From Sporosarcina sp. ACRSL (GTDB taxonomy: Bacteria; Bacillota; Bacilli; Bacillales_A; Planococcaceae), in the NCBI RefSeq assembly GCF_022346605.1, contig NZ_JAKRNT010000010.1:1-64000 (forward strand): a stretch of 64,000 nt of DNA, written 5' to 3'. Below, piece by piece: positions 11,639 to 19,407 of this stretch. The number at the start of each line of letters is the position of its first letter. Position 1 is the first letter of the stretch. The notes beneath the pieces were generated by a model, which saw only the letters and a program-made list of their open reading frames with translations, did not search any database and had not been told where the DNA came from. Made by a program: the position numbers and the translations under genes.

Positions 11639-11764
11639 TCAGCCTGTTGACAAACGCTCGCATCCGTTGTTGCTTGTGTCGCTCGTCCGCTCATGAACTT
11701 AAGTTCTATTCGCGTCTTCGCTCCACTTCGCGCCTAGGCTGACAAGCGTTTTCAATCAGGCTGA
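11639..11764. mobile_element. 126-bp MITE-like element with terminal inverted repeats
   Basis: The ends are inverted copies: TCAGCCTGTTGACAAACGCT at 11639-11658 against TCAGCCTGATTGAAAACGCT when read on the minus strand from 11764. They differ by one or two small indels. A perfect 12-bp palindrome, GAACTTAAGTTC (11695-11706), lies almost at the centre. There is no coding capacity. It fills the gap between fadE and yusI. A separate stem-loop, AGCCGTCC/GGACGGCT (11608-11639), abuts its left end. I see no clear target duplication, so mobility is inference. Confidence 0.5.
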
Positions 11765-11803
11765 AGGAAATCACTATTTATCGGTTTTTCCCTGAAATTT
11801 TAA

Positions 11804-13591
11804 TTAGACAACGTATTTTTCTGCTTCAATCAATTTTTGCGAAGCTTCGCGTTTTTTCGCGATGATGTTATATGGATTCGAACGTGTTAGTTTGCGTAGT
11901 GCAGAAAGCATCATTCGTTGGTTATCCCCTTCGACGGATGCTAGGAGTGTCTCTTTCGCATCTTTTTCGATCGCTTCGAACGCCTCCTGGCAGAAGATTT
12001 CTGTATATAGAATCTTTTGTTGCTCTTTCTCTTCCCCGTTTTTCGCAATCGCTTTTTCCGTCCGAAGAACAGCTGACTCCATGGCAAAAATGTTATTAGC
12101 GATATCAGCGATGTTTACAAGCACTTCCTGCTCGGACTCCAGCTTCGTGCCGAATCGCTGAGCGGCCATACCTGCTACAAGCAAGCCGATTTTCTTCGCA
12201 TTTTTGACAAGCACTTTTTCTTGTGCAAGCGCTTCGTCACCGATTTCTTCTGGCATCATCATGAGAAGCTCTTCCTGAAGGCCTTGCGCCTTCTCAAGCA
12301 AAGGAAGTTCACCTTTCATCGCTTTTTTCAAGAATGTGCCTGGTACGATCAAACGGTTAATTTCGTTTGTTCCTTCGAAAATACGGTTAATGCGGGAGTC
12401 ACGGTAAATGCGCTCCACTTCGTACTCCTGCATGAATCCGTAGCCACCGTGCAATTGAACTGCTTCATCAGCGATGTAGTCAAGAACTTCGGAACCTACG
12501 ACTTTATTGATCGAGCACTCAATCGCGTATTCCGCAATGGAAGCTGCCACCGCTTTACCGTCTTTTTGCTGTTCAGGTGTCATTTGGCTGTTGCGTTCTT
12601 CGAAATAGCCTACTGTCCGATAGATTAGACTTTCCGTTGCATAGAGTTTCGAAGCCATTGTCGCAAGCTTTTCTTTCGTCAAGTTGAAGGAAGAAATCGG
12701 CGTTTTGAATTGCTGGCGCTGATTTGCATACGTAATCGCCAATTCAAGCGTGCGTTTGGAACCGCCTATTGTGCCGACCCCTAATTTATAGCGACCGATG
12801 TTCAGAATGTTAAAGGCAATAATATGGCCTCTGCCGATCTCACCTAATAGGTTTTCAACTGGGACTTGAGCATCTTCGAGAATCAATGTACGAGTGGAAG
12901 ACGATTTAATACCCATCTTCTTCTCTTCCGCTCCGACAGAGACGCCAGGGAAATCCCTTTCAACGATGAATGCTGTGAATTTATCGCCATCCACTTTTGC
13001 ATAGACGACGAATACATCTGCGAATCCTGCGTTCGTGATCCATTGCTTTTCACCGTTTAACACATAGTGAGTTCCTGCTTCATTCAACTTCGCAGTAGTT
13101 TTGGCACCGAGTGCGTCGGATCCGGAGCCTGGTTCTGTCAATGCATACGCAGAAATTTTTTCGCCTGATACGGAGTTCGGCAAGTACTTTTTCTTTTGTT
13201 CTTCGTTTCCGAAGAGGACGATTGGCAATGTCCCGATTCCGACGTGTGCTCCGTGTGTAATGGAGAAGCCACCGGCAACTGACATTTTTTCTGCAATCAA
13301 TGCGGATGAAATCTTATCGAGGCCGAGGCCGTCGTATTCTTCGGGTACGTCTGCGCCGAGAAGGCCAAGGTCCCCTGCTGATTTTAATAGTTTGACAGAG
13401 TGTTCGAATTCGTGGTTTTCCAATTTTTCAACGACTGGCAGGACTTCGTTTTTCACATAGTCCTCTGTCGTTTTCGCAATCATTTTTTGTTCGTTTGAAA
13501 AGTCTTCCGGTGTAAATACACGGGATGCGTCAATATCCTCGATGAGGAATGCGCCTCCGCGAATGAAATCCTTTGTTGTTGTTTCTCCCAT
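11804..13591 (-). CDS. fadE: FadE (YusJ), acyl-CoA dehydrogenase
   Basis: FadE oxidises fatty acyl-CoA to trans-2-enoyl-CoA with FAD in the first step of beta-oxidation. The 595-residue protein contains the acyl-CoA dehydrogenase core at about residues 25-400: the FAD/substrate segment YALTEPGSGSDA, WITNAGFADVF, QQFKTPISSFNLT and the catalytic-region segment QLHGGYGFMQEYEVERIYRD. It is followed by a roughly 190-residue C-terminal extension as in Bacillus YusJ. GGGAGG precedes the ATG. It lies downstream of fadA, separated by 410 bp of repeats, so co-transcription is uncertain. Confidence 0.95.
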   Translation of the reverse strand: MGETTTKDFIRGGAFLIEDIDASRVFTPEDFSNEQKMIAKTTEDYVKNEVLPVVEKLENHEFEHSVKLLKSAGDLGLLGADVPEEYDGLGLDKISSALIAEKMSVAGGFSITHGAHVGIGTLPIVLFGNEEQKKKYLPNSVSGEKISAYALTEPGSGSDALGAKTTAKLNEAGTHYVLNGEKQWITNAGFADVFVVYAKVDGDKFTAFIVERDFPGVSVGAEEKKMGIKSSSTRTLILEDAQVPVENLLGEIGRGHIIAFNILNIGRYKLGVGTIGGSKRTLELAITYANQRQQFKTPISSFNLTKEKLATMASKLYATESLIYRTVGYFEERNSQMTPEQQKDGKAVAASIAEYAIECSINKVVGSEVLDYIADEAVQLHGGYGFMQEYEVERIYRDSRINRIFEGTNEINRLIVPGTFLKKAMKGELPLLEKAQGLQEELLMMMPEEIGDEALAQEKVLVKNAKKIGLLVAGMAAQRFGTKLESEQEVLVNIADIANNIFAMESAVLRTEKAIAKNGEEKEQQKILYTEIFCQEAFEAIEKDAKETLLASVEGDNQRMMLSALRKLTRSNPYNIIAKKREASQKLIEAEKYVV

Positions 13592-13647
13592 TATAATTCC
13601 TCCCTTGAAATTAACTAATAGATTTTCCTTTATAACGGATTTTCACT

Positions 13648-13835
13648 ACGGGCGGACGCTTTCCAATCGAACAGCGAAGGGTTCGATTTGCCGTATTTCT
13701 GCGCTTTTCGCAGAAATTAAGGCAGCCTCATTCCGCAGCCACATCCTGCTCGTAACGCTTCGCTTTTACTCGCAAACGCCGTTCTTCGTAACGGCGTTCG
13801 CAGGAGTCGCCGCCCTCCGCTTCAATCCTCAATGT
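13648..13835. repeat. hairpin-rich dispersed intergenic repeat
   Basis: This non-coding stretch between fadA and fadE contains three perfect hairpins: AATCGAAC/GTTCGATT (13665-13688), ATTTCTGCG/CGCAGAAAT (13695-13717) and AACGCCGTT/AACGGCGTT (13775-13798). Its ends, GCGGACGCTTTCC at the left and CGCAGGAGTCGCCGCCCTCCGC at the right, look like a dispersed GC-rich repeat family that I recall from Bacillaceae and Planococcaceae genomes. That family match is from memory and untested. Confidence 0.55.
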
Positions 13836-13867
13836 CAGCTTCAAAAACTCATATTTCGCTGCAAACA

Positions 13868-13998
13868 CGCATAAACGGTTCCAATTGCGCATAACTCTCC
13901 GGAACTACGCATAAGTTGTTTCAAAGACGCATAATCCTCGAGATATGCTCATAAATCTTCGTAGACGCGCATAATAGCCCCTAATTGCTCATAAAGCA
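13868..13998 (+). repeat. 20-bp-period tandem array B (CGCATAA core)
   Basis: Cores start at 13868, 13888, 13908, 13928, 13948, 13968 and 13988, exactly 20 bp apart. Five read CGCATAA and two read CTCATAA; the 13-bp spacers show little conservation. A degenerate unit (CTCATAT) precedes at 13848. The array ends about 8 bp from the fadA stop codon (14003), so it lies in the fadA 3' region, where it would be transcribed as repeated UUAUGCG. It matches the array at 19262. Confidence 0.92.
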
Positions 13999-14002
13999 TT
14001 TC

Positions 14003-15178
14003 TTACAACATTTCAAACACACCAGCTGCGCCCATTCCGCCGCCTATGCACATGGTGACGACGCCGAATTGTTTGCCTTGGCGTTTTAATTCGTTCAGTA
14101 ATTTTAGTGTCAGGACGGAGCCTGTTGCGCCGAGCGGGTGGCCTAATGCGATTGCGCCGCCGTTGACGTTTACTTTATCTATGTCTAGACCTAAGTGGCG
14201 GATGACTTGCAATGATTGGGAGGCGAATGCTTCATTGAGCTCCCAAAGATCAATGTCATCGATGGAAAGGCCCGCTAGTTTCAATGCTTTCGGAACGGCT
14301 TCGATCGGTCCGATTCCCATTACTTCCGGCGGTACGCCGCCTACTGCGAATGAACGGAATTTCGCAATCGGCTTCAAGCCTTGGCCTTCCGCGATTTCAC
14401 GATCCATGACGAGAACGGATGCTGCGCCGTCGGATGTTTGGGACGCATTTCCTGCAGTGACGGAGCCTTTCACTGAGAAAGCTGGGCGTAGTTTTGCCAA
14501 TATTTCCATTGAAGTGCCGTGGCGAACGCCTTCATCCATTTCAAAGAGGACTGTCTTTTCTTGATACTTGCCGGTTTCATCCACAAATCGCTTCACAACT
14601 TCGACTGGAACGATTTCGTCCACAAATTTCCCTTCCGCAATTGCCGCAGCTGCTTTTTCATGGGAACGTACTGCAAATGCGTCTTGGTCTTCCCGGCTGA
14701 CGCCGTATTTCATTGCTACTTGCTCAGCGGTATGGCCCATTCCCATATAGTATTGGGGAGCCGTTTCAGCCAATTTGAAGTTCGGTCTGATCGTATTCCC
14801 CATCATCGGCACCATACTCATTGACTCGACGCCGCCAGCGATTACCGCTTCGGCATGACCGAGCATGATGCGCTCAGCCGCATAAGCGATCGATTGAAGA
14901 CCTGATGAACAAAATCGGTTGATCGTGATGGCTGGTGTTGTGTCGGGCAATCCCGCAAGTGCCCCGATATTTCGTGCAACGTTCATGCCTTGCTCCGCTT
15001 CTGGCATCGCACATCCTATGATTAAGTCATCTATCGGTCCATCATATCCGTTTGCACGTTTCAACGTTTCTTTAATAGTTAAAGCACCCAGATCATCCGG
15101 GCGTACAGTTGCCAGACTTCCTCGGCCCGCTTTTCCGACCGGCGTCCTTGCACCTGCTACAATTACTGCTTCACGCAT
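14003..15178 (-). CDS. fadA: FadA, 3-ketoacyl-CoA thiolase
   Basis: FadA cleaves 3-ketoacyl-CoA with CoA to acetyl-CoA and a shortened acyl-CoA, the last beta-oxidation step. The 391-residue thiolase has the nucleophile Cys90 (RFCSSG), the conserved NEAFASQ, the histidine segment GHPLGATGS and the C-terminal catalytic cysteine in [10 protein letters not shown]. The start is preceded by AAGGAGG. It lies 30 bp after fadN in the same direction, so the two are very likely co-transcribed under the FadR operator upstream of fadN. Confidence 0.96.
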   Translation of the reverse strand: MREAVIVAGARTPVGKAGRGSLATVRPDDLGALTIKETLKRANGYDGPIDDLIIGCAMPEAEQGMNVARNIGALAGLPDTTPAITINRFCSSGLQSIAYAAERIMLGHAEAVIAGGVESMSMVPMMGNTIRPNFKLAETAPQYYMGMGHTAEQVAMKYGVSREDQDAFAVRSHEKAAAAIAEGKFVDEIVPVEVVKRFVDETGKYQEKTVLFEMDEGVRHGTSMEILAKLRPAFSVKGSVTAGNASQTSDGAASVLVMDREIAEGQGLKPIAKFRSFAVGGVPPEVMGIGPIEAVPKALKLAGLSIDDIDLWELNEAFASQSLQVIRHLGLDIDKVNVNGGAIALGHPLGATGSVLTLKLLNELKRQGKQFGVVTMCIGGGMGAAGVFEML

Positions 15179-15208
15179 TCCGCTTCCTCCTTTTGCAAAA
15201 TATGCAGA

Positions 15209-17593
15209 TCAGTTTCGCAGCGGCTTCCCTTTCAGAAGCATATGCTGCATCCGTTGCTGTGATTTCGGTTCCTGAATAAGACTTATGAACGCTTCACGTT
15301 CAAGATCCAACATGTATTGTTCGTCGACTAGTGTCCCATAAGGCACTTTTCCGCCCGATAAAACATAGGCTAGCTTTTTTGCTATTTTCAAGTCATGGTC
15401 ACTAATATAGCCCGACAGGTACATGCCTTCCGCTCCGAGAAGCATCGTGGCATACCCTGAGTCTCCTGTGACCGGAATCTTCTCTTTTTTCGGAGGTGTA
15501 TAGCCGGCTTCGTACAATGCAAGTGCCGCCTGCTTCGCGTCGTAGATCAAGTGATCCGGGTTGACGGAAATACCATCTGCAAAGTTGAGGAAGTTGTTCT
15601 CTCTCGCCTCTTCAGCGGACGTCGACACTTTCGCCATAGCAATCGTTTCGAATACTTTATTGGCAATAAATTGATAATCAACTTGAACTCCGTTCGGCAA
15701 GCCTTTCAAATGCTTCGTATACAGGTTGACGTTACCAGCCCCTCCAGGAATTAAGCCGACACCTACTTCGACTAGACCGATATACGTTTCCATAGAGGCT
15801 TGAATATGGGCAGCTGGCAAGCATACTTCCGCTCCCCCGCCAAGCGTCATTTGGAATGGCGCCGCTACGACAGGTTTCGTGCTATATTTGATTTTCATCA
15901 TCGCGTTTTGGAAAGCTCGAATTGTATAATCGAGTTCAAATATATTGTCGTCCTGGGCTTCCATTAAGATCATGCCGAGGTTTGCACCGACGCAAAAATT
16001 CTTTCCTTGGTTTCCGATGACAAGACCTTTATAATTCTTTTCTACTTCATCAATCGCGAAGTTGATCATTTGGATAATATCCAATCCGATTGCATTCGAT
16101 TGAGAATGAAATTCCAATAGGGCAATGCCGTCTCCAAGATCAATCAAGCTAGCGCCGGAGTTCTTCTTAATGACACCGTGCTTCTTTTTGTAAAGCTTCA
16201 GATCGATCACTTTTTCATTACTTGTGACTGGCGTATATCCTTCTCCGTCATAGAAATAGAGATCGCCATTCTCTTCTTTGTAAAATGATTCGAACCCGTT
16301 CTCCAGCATCGTTTCCACGCAAGCAGGAATTTCCACGTTCTCCTCTTTCATCTTCTCAACAGATTTGGCAACTCCGATCGCATCCCAAACTTCAAAAGGT
16401 CCTTGCTGCCAGCCGAAGCCCCATTTCATCGCGTTGTCGATCGCATAAATATCATCCGCGATAACTCCTGTCAATTCAGCCGAATAACGTAGTGTCGGCG
16501 AGAGGATATTCCAAAGGATTTCCCCTGTCCGGTCGTTCGCGTAAACGAGTGTCTTCACTTTGTTCGCAAGGCCTTTTTGCTGCTTCGCCATTTCAATTGA
16601 AGGCGTTTTCATTTTTTTCGTCGGTACGTATTCGAACGTCTCTAAATCCAATTCAAGGATGTCTCTATCTTTCTTCAAGTAGAATCCTTGTTTCGATTTT
16701 GCACCTAACCACCCGTTATCGATCATTTTCTGCATAAACGGAGGAAGTTCGAAAACTTTCTGCTCTTCGCCTTCCGTCTTGTCATACGCGGTTTTCGCCA
16801 CATGCATGAATGTGTCAAGCCCGACGACATCCAACGTACGAAAAGTAGCAGATTTCGGCCGCCCGATGAGAGTTCCTGTCACGGAGTCGACTTCACCGAT
16901 CGAATAACCCCTTTTCTCCATTTCACGTAGCGTTACGAGAAGGCCGTAAGTTCCTATTCGATTGGCAATGAAGTTCGGTGTGTCTTTTGCAACGACGACA
17001 CCTTTCCCTAAACGATCCTCTCCGAATTTCAGCATAAATGAAAGAACAGCTGGATCTGTCATTTTAGTTGGTATCACTTCTAGCAATTTTAAATAACGAG
17101 GTGGATTGAAGAAGTGGGTTCCAAGGAAATGCTTTTGGAAGTCTTCAGAACGCCCTTCAGCCATTGCTTCGATACTAATTCCAGACGTGTTGGAGCTAAT
17201 GATTGTACCGGGTTTTCGAACTGCATCGATTTTTTCATATAAGCTTCTTTTAATGTCCAAGTTTTCGATGACAACTTCAATAATCCAATCAACATCTTTC
17301 AATCTATCTAAATCATCCTCGAAATTACCTACATCTATGAGTGATAGATTGTCTTTTGAAGTTAACGGAGCCGGTTTCTGCTTCAAAAGTTTTTCCAAAG
17401 CTGTCGACGCAAATCGATTGCGGACTTGAGGATCCGACAATGCCAGCCCTTTCGCTTCTTCCTGATCTGTCAGCTTATTCGGAACGATGTCCAGCAGAAG
17501 GACAGGTATTCCGATATTGGCGAGATGGGCTGCAATGCCAGATCCCATTACTCCCGAGCCTAATACTGCCGCTTTCTTTATTTGATATGCCAC
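15209..17593 (-). CDS. fadN: FadN, enoyl-CoA hydratase/3-hydroxyacyl-CoA dehydrogenase
   Basis: This bifunctional beta-oxidation enzyme hydrates enoyl-CoA and oxidises the 3-hydroxyacyl-CoA product. The order of domains is an N-terminal NAD-binding hydroxyacyl-CoA dehydrogenase (GSGVMGSGIAAHLA; HFFNPPRYLKLLEV), its C-terminal helical domains, and a hydratase/isomerase domain at about residues 490-720 (QMTLGGGAEVCLPA; GLVEVGVGLIPGGAGN). I start it at GTG 17593 (VAYQIKKAAVLGSG, 794 residues) because GGGAGG lies 10 nt upstream and Bacillus FadN begins at the same point; a 12-codon extension is unsupported. Confidence 0.95.
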   Translation of the reverse strand: MAYQIKKAAVLGSGVMGSGIAAHLANIGIPVLLLDIVPNKLTDQEEAKGLALSDPQVRNRFASTALEKLLKQKPAPLTSKDNLSLIDVGNFEDDLDRLKDVDWIIEVVIENLDIKRSLYEKIDAVRKPGTIISSNTSGISIEAMAEGRSEDFQKHFLGTHFFNPPRYLKLLEVIPTKMTDPAVLSFMLKFGEDRLGKGVVVAKDTPNFIANRIGTYGLLVTLREMEKRGYSIGEVDSVTGTLIGRPKSATFRTLDVVGLDTFMHVAKTAYDKTEGEEQKVFELPPFMQKMIDNGWLGAKSKQGFYLKKDRDILELDLETFEYVPTKKMKTPSIEMAKQQKGLANKVKTLVYANDRTGEILWNILSPTLRYSAELTGVIADDIYAIDNAMKWGFGWQQGPFEVWDAIGVAKSVEKMKEENVEIPACVETMLENGFESFYKEENGDLYFYDGEGYTPVTSNEKVIDLKLYKKKHGVIKKNSGASLIDLGDGIALLEFHSQSNAIGLDIIQMINFAIDEVEKNYKGLVIGNQGKNFCVGANLGMILMEAQDDNIFELDYTIRAFQNAMMKIKYSTKPVVAAPFQMTLGGGAEVCLPAAHIQASMETYIGLVEVGVGLIPGGAGNVNLYTKHLKGLPNGVQVDYQFIANKVFETIAMAKVSTSAEEARENNFLNFADGISVNPDHLIYDAKQAALALYEAGYTPPKKEKIPVTGDSGYATMLLGAEGMYLSGYISDHDLKIAKKLAYVLSGGKVPYGTLVDEQYMLDLEREAFISLIQEPKSQQRMQHMLLKGKPLRN

Positions 17594-17618
17594 GTTTGCG
17601 AAGCCTCCCTTTTTCTTT

Positions 17619-17636
17619 TGAATGAACACTCATTCA
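17619..17636. promoter_or_regulatory. FadR operator upstream of fadN-fadA
   Basis: TGAATGA-ACAC-TCATTCA is a perfect 7-4-7 inverted repeat and fits the Bacillus FadR (YsiA) consensus TGAATGANTANTCATTCA closely. It lies 26 bp upstream of the fadN start. FadR is known to release this site when long-chain acyl-CoA is present. The fadR gene itself is not in the window. Confidence 0.9.
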
Positions 17637-17803
17637 TTTTATGAGCAAAAAAAATAGAAACGGTATCTATATCTATCAGTTTAAATCATTCTCTTCTTTT
17701 TCGCAATATTGAAATGTATCTAATTCCTATTTTTGTTATGGGCATTTTATTATGTTCCTTCAGCAAAAGGAGGTACACTACTTAGTAAAGGAGAGTGTTA
17801 AAG

Positions 17804-18124
17804 ATGAAATCAATTACTACAGTTGAAGAATTCAATAAGGTCATCAATAGCGACGACAAATCGCTTATCAAATTCCAAGCAGGCTGGTGCCCTGACTGCA
17901 CACGAATGGATATGTTCATCGATCCGATTGTCGAAAAGTATGATACGTATACATGGTATGACGTAGATCGTGACGTATTGCCTGAAATTGCGGAGAAATA
18001 TGAAGTAATGGGAATTCCAAGCCTGCTCATTTTCCAAAATGGAGAAAAGAAAGCGCACTTACATAGCGCCAATGCAAAAACTCCGGATCAAGTGACCGAT
18101 TTCCTTGATACTGTTACAGAATGA
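17804..18124 (+). CDS. thioredoxin-family protein
   Basis: A 106-residue thioredoxin-fold protein with the motif GWCPDC (CxxC) and cis-proline segment MGIPSLLIF. The aspartate in the CPDC motif resembles small YtpP-type thioredoxin-like proteins of Bacilli. The start at 17804 follows GGAGAG at 8 nt; three additional upstream codons in frame are not supported. It is a single gene with a terminator directly after it. Redox partner unknown. Confidence 0.85.
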   Translation: MKSITTVEEFNKVINSDDKSLIKFQAGWCPDCTRMDMFIDPIVEKYDTYTWYDVDRDVLPEIAEKYEVMGIPSLLIFQNGEKKAHLHSANAKTPDQVTDFLDTVTE

Positions 18125-18133
18125 TCACCAAGT

Positions 18134-18157
18134 AGGAGGGCTCTTTAGGGCTCTCCT
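18134..18157 (+). terminator. terminator after the thioredoxin-like gene
   Basis: AGGAGGGC (18134-18141) pairs with GCTCTCCT (18150-18157) through eight pairs including one G-T, with an 8-nt loop. It is followed by ATTTCTATTTT and starts 10 bp after the stop codon. Confidence 0.75.
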
Positions 18158-18236
18158 ATTTCTATTTTAGCTAACTTTTCTCTTTTCCAATGTTTATCGT
18201 ATAATGGAAGAATAGTACATACTTTGGAGGTACGAC

Positions 18237-18692
18237 ATGGATTATGAAAAGGAAATAGTTAAATATAAAGAAAGAATTGCCGAGCTCGAACAAACGATCA
18301 AAAAAACTTCAGTTCCCATCATCTCATCAATTGTTAAAGATACAATCCTCGTACCGATTGTAGGATATACGGGGGCGGAGCGGTTTGAACTGATCCGCAC
18401 AATCGTATTGGAGCATATTGACAATTATCGGGAAGTGAATTCCGTTATCTTCGATTTTACAGCAGCCGATTTTCATGGAAAAGACCAAGATGATTTCAAT
18501 TCGCTCGCGCTTGAACTCCAGATGCTGAACAATACGTTGAAGCTAATGGACGTACGTCCGATTTCCGTAGGCTTCAATCCACTCGTCGTTAGAAAGATTG
18601 TTGCAGCAGGTGTTCAAATGGAATTTGAGTCTTATGTCAATTTCAGGACAGCTCTCAAAGTCCTGCTGAAAGAAAAGAACGAAACATTTTAA
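18237..18692 (+). CDS. STAS-domain protein (RsbR/SpoIIAA-like)
   Basis: A 151-residue protein with a short N-terminal coiled-coil-like segment (KYKERIAELEQTIKK, residues 9-23) and a STAS domain (about 35-145). The core strand VNSVIFDFTAADFHG corresponds to the phosphorylation loop of RsbR/RsbS/SpoIIAA proteins, and Thr at DFTAAD could be the acceptor. Without an N-terminal globin-like sensor it is shorter than RsbR. It probably takes part in partner-switching or stressosome-like regulation, but no kinase or phosphatase gene is adjacent. GGAGG precedes the ATG. Confidence 0.75.
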   Translation: MDYEKEIVKYKERIAELEQTIKKTSVPIISSIVKDTILVPIVGYTGAERFELIRTIVLEHIDNYREVNSVIFDFTAADFHGKDQDDFNSLALELQMLNNTLKLMDVRPISVGFNPLVVRKIVAAGVQMEFESYVNFRTALKVLLKEKNETF

Positions 18693-18715
18693 TGAAGTAG
18701 TGGAGGAATCGGCCC

Positions 18716-19231
18716 ATGAAACAAGTCGACGGTTTTTTAGGCAAGTCACAATATGACGCCGAGATCGATAAACGTTTCCAGCCTTCCGCCTGTGGCCCGG
18801 TAACTGCCTTCACGATCCTTCGACATCATCGAAGTGATTCCGGCACGAACGTGAATAATCTTTACCGACTGCTCGGCGGAACTCGGATCGGCCTTTTTAA
18901 ATGGCGCTTCATCCGTAATCTTCGCAAATTGCTTGGTCCCGGATGGACGGTTGAAAAATGTGGAGTCGAAGATGTGAAGTCCGAAATCGATGAAGGACGA
19001 CCCGTTGCAGCGAAGTTTGATAAATGGTTCTCCTTTCGTTGGTTCGGTACATTCGCTTTTGATTATCATTGGGTGCCGGTTATTGGCTATAAGGAAAGCG
19101 ACATCGGACTGATCTTGCTCATCCATGACAACGGTGGTCGGAACCGTGAAAGCCGAATCCTCGAAATCGCCTATGAACCAAACCGCCCCATTGTATCATT
19201 TGTTAAAATAGCAAAAACCACTGCCGAATAA
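18716..19231 (+). CDS. C39-like cysteine peptidase-fold protein
   Basis: A 171-residue protein of the papain-like peptidase C39-like family. The probable catalytic residues are visible: Cys26 in SACGPVT, His in FDYHWVPVIGY and Asp in IHDNGG. There is no signal peptide or ABC transporter domain, so it is cytoplasmic and not a bacteriocin exporter. It starts 23 bp after the STAS gene and is probably co-transcribed with it. The 3' end is unusual in that the left arm of its terminator lies inside the last codons. Substrate unknown. Confidence 0.7.
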   Translation: MKQVDGFLGKSQYDAEIDKRFQPSACGPVTAFTILRHHRSDSGTNVNNLYRLLGGTRIGLFKWRFIRNLRKLLGPGWTVEKCGVEDVKSEIDEGRPVAAKFDKWFSFRWFGTFAFDYHWVPVIGYKESDIGLILLIHDNGGRNRESRILEIAYEPNRPIVSFVKIAKTTAE

Positions 19232-19248
19232 CTCTTGGCAGTGGTTTT
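19214..19248 (+). terminator. terminator overlapping the C39-like gene stop
   Basis: AAACCACTGCC pairs perfectly with GGCAGTGGTTT, around an 11-nt loop that contains the TAA stop (19229-19231). It is followed by TTTAC. The left arm encodes the final Lys-Thr-Thr-Ala codons. Confidence 0.85.
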
Positions 19249-19261
19249 TACTTATGAAATA

Positions 19262-19407
19262 CGCATAATTACGTACAATTGCGCATAAACACGGACAGAT
19301 ACGCATAAAACAGTAAAATTACGCATAAACGTTTCTAGAAGCGCATAAAACCTTGAAACTACGCATAAATGTCTACAAACGCGCATAAAACTTCAAATTA
19401 CGCAATC
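19262..19407 (+). repeat. 20-bp-period tandem array C (CGCATAA core)
   Basis: Seven perfect CGCATAA cores start at 19262, 19282, 19302, 19322, 19342, 19362 and 19382, all exactly 20 bp apart. A final CGCAATC at 19401 comes after 19 bp. The 13-bp spacers differ from one another. The array lies between the convergent C39-like gene and ypcP, and the last degenerate unit runs into ypcP, so that its stop codon (19398-19400) is part of the repeat. Confidence 0.95.

Noticed and set aside
19262..19407. CRISPR array interpretation of the 20- and 21-bp arrays
   Set aside because: The constant part is only 7-11 bp and the spacer 10-13 bp; no cas genes are present. CRISPR repeats and spacers are each above 20 bp.
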